Source of the DNA: Hyphomicrobiales bacterium | GTDB lineage: Bacteria > Pseudomonadota > Alphaproteobacteria > Rhizobiales > Rhizobiaceae | Reading direction: 5' to 3' | Assembly: GCA_900468065.1 (NCBI GenBank) | Contig: UBTA01000109.1 | Location: 1 to 35,779 of the forward strand | Length of the DNA stretch: 35,779 bases | In this document: one piece after another, positions 34,741 through 35,779 of the stretch | Position numbering within the stretch: position 1 is the stretch's first letter | Layout of the letters: every line of letters begins with the position of its first letter | Made by a program: the position numbers and the translations under genes | The notes under the pieces: generated by a model | Told to the model about the DNA's origin: nothing | Database searches by the model: none | The model's input: only the letters and a program-made list of their open reading frames with translations

Positions 34741-34886
34741 ATGTCATGCATCCTCGTTAGTCGGGATGGAATGCAACTTCGCGAGCAGCCGGTCCCAATT
34801 TCCGCCGTGCCGGCGGCGCTGTGCTAAATCTCCTGCGGCTGCCCTGGGAACCGAAGTTGCATGCGCGAATTCCCAAACCGTGGCTT
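34506..34886. repeat. 0.38-kb direct repeat, copy B
   Basis: Same-orientation copy of 32989-33372. It keeps the 11-base inverted pair ATGCAACTTCG (34771-34781) and CGAAGTTGCAT (34852-34862) around a ~70-base spacer. The spacers of the two copies are also alike (TAAATCTCCTGCGGCTGCCC in both). Confidence 0.75.
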
Positions 34887-35684
34887 TGCCACCGCTATGC
34901 TCGGTCCTCCGATATGTTCATTGTGAGTTGGCCGGCGTCGTGCCGTCCGGGGTTTGCCACTGGGGAAAATGGGCCTCATTGTCCTTCGATCGGGATACAA
35001 AGCCTGCGGATTTGGTCGGTGACGAGGCGTCCAAGGATTTACGTTGGGCGAGGTCTTCATAAATCCGAAAAGTTCGTATTGGTGTGCGCCATTCTGACTT
35101 TGCGCATGCCCTTCCAGAGCGTCCAGACGCCTGCAAAAAACACCAGCGGTTCGTCCTCACTGTCGGAAAACCAGGCTTTCGTCACACGCCGCCTTCGATT
35201 TTGCTAGCCGGATCCGGTTCAGCAAAGAATGCGAAGCGAATGACGCCTTTGCTGGTAAGGCCACGCCAGCGGCGTCAATTTGGGGAGCTCACATTGCGGA
35301 GACTGGTGATGCCGGGATCGTAGTTGTTCACATAAGCGGCTGCGACTGCATTCCCCAAGGCGCCTTATTGTCACACGTCCACATACAGCGTGCCGATGTC
35401 TGTCGGCAATCGCCACGTTGGAAAATTGGTCCGATACCGCGTTAAGCTATTGGGTTGCTGATCCTCAGCCATCAGGCGGTTGATCTCAGTTTGCAGGGTC
35501 AAAGGGCTGTTCAGCTTCAATTCCCGTGGTCTTCTGTGTTGTCGCGGTGTCTCGGGCGCGTGCGGACATATCCCCGCACGACGAGCGGCCGATCGTTCGC
35601 TGACCAAGGCACGGTAACGCATTGCGACTTCCGGCATCGTTAGGTGTACGCAAATCCAATCTTCGATCCAAGCGTGAAACCTAT
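34887..35684. other. 0.8 kb without a supportable gene
   Basis: Only short overlapping frames are present. The minus-strand reading upstream of 35671 (HAWIEDWICVHLTMPEVAMR) has some protein character but no family I recognise. The stretch looks like decayed DNA before the IS21-like end. Confidence 0.4.
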
Positions 35685-35685
35685 G

Positions 35686-35747
35686 TGTTGATCTCCACTG
35701 AGAACTGACCCCAATCCTGTGCTACCGGGTCCAGTGGAAATCAACAC
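35686..35747 (+). repeat. IS21-like element end with internal inverted repeat
   Basis: TGTTGATCTCCACTGAGAAC (35686-35705) and, inverted, CAGTGGAAATCAACAC (35732-35747) form the paired terminal repeats typical of the start of IS21-family elements. Any istA/istB genes would lie beyond the window. It is the same-orientation counterpart of 30664-30732. Confidence 0.55.
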
Positions 35748-35779
35748 TCTTGGGTCGCAGGATCGTGTCCCGGGAGGTG

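Overview
The window is plasmid DNA from an alphaproteobacterium, most likely a member of the Rhizobiaceae (Rhizobium/Agrobacterium/Ensifer group). The main evidence is a complete repA-repB-repC replication and partition operon with an antisense RNA in the repB-repC gap and two palindromic parS-like sites upstream. An AtpB of typical alphaproteobacterial sequence and many small rhizobial-type gene relics agree with this.

Layout. 1-3000: decayed DNA, including a frame-broken beta-oxidation gene (FadB/FadJ type, minus strand). 3029-6993: parS-like palindromes, a probable RepA operator, repA, repB, the antisense RNA and repC. 6994-10440: a graveyard of an ISL3-family transposase, an IS6-family transposase and a HigB-HigA toxin-antitoxin pair, all broken by stops and frameshifts. 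10527-14889: two NarL/FixJ-type two-component systems. 15324-27849: a same-strand cluster encoding a 2277-residue RTX exoprotein with an animal-type haem peroxidase domain (resembling the Mn(II)-oxidising MopA proteins), a PrtD-type type I secretion ABC transporter, a second RTX protein with an N-terminal membrane segment and a cadherin-like domain, and an HlyD-type membrane fusion protein. 27940-29139: a small helical protein and a solitary plasmid copy of the F-type ATP synthase subunit a gene. 29399-35779: a tyrosine recombinase cut by one nonsense codon, a truncated hipA, a frameshifted parE, two copies of a 0.38-kb segment carrying a LysR-type regulator tail, a GIY-YIG/T5orf172-type fragment, and IS21-like end sequences.

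How it may work together (inference). The repABC block maintains the plasmid. The two histidine kinase/response regulator pairs sit directly upstream of the peroxidase gene, and a 434-base non-coding region between them and the gene carries two small inverted repeats sharing the core GGACTTTC. The simplest reading is that these pairs control an exported, calcium-loaded haem peroxidase and a second RTX protein, both moved by the ABC/HlyD pair. No TolC-type outer-membrane channel is present in the window, so the host would have to supply it. One kinase (11253-12674) has lost recognisable ATP-binding G boxes and may be a non-catalytic partner or a phosphatase.

The most unusual points are the peroxidase-RTX export cassette with doubled control, the orphan atpB with a substitution at a normally conserved Asn, the integrase stopped 12 codons before its catalytic Tyr, and a 48-base perfect palindrome centred on a parS-like site.
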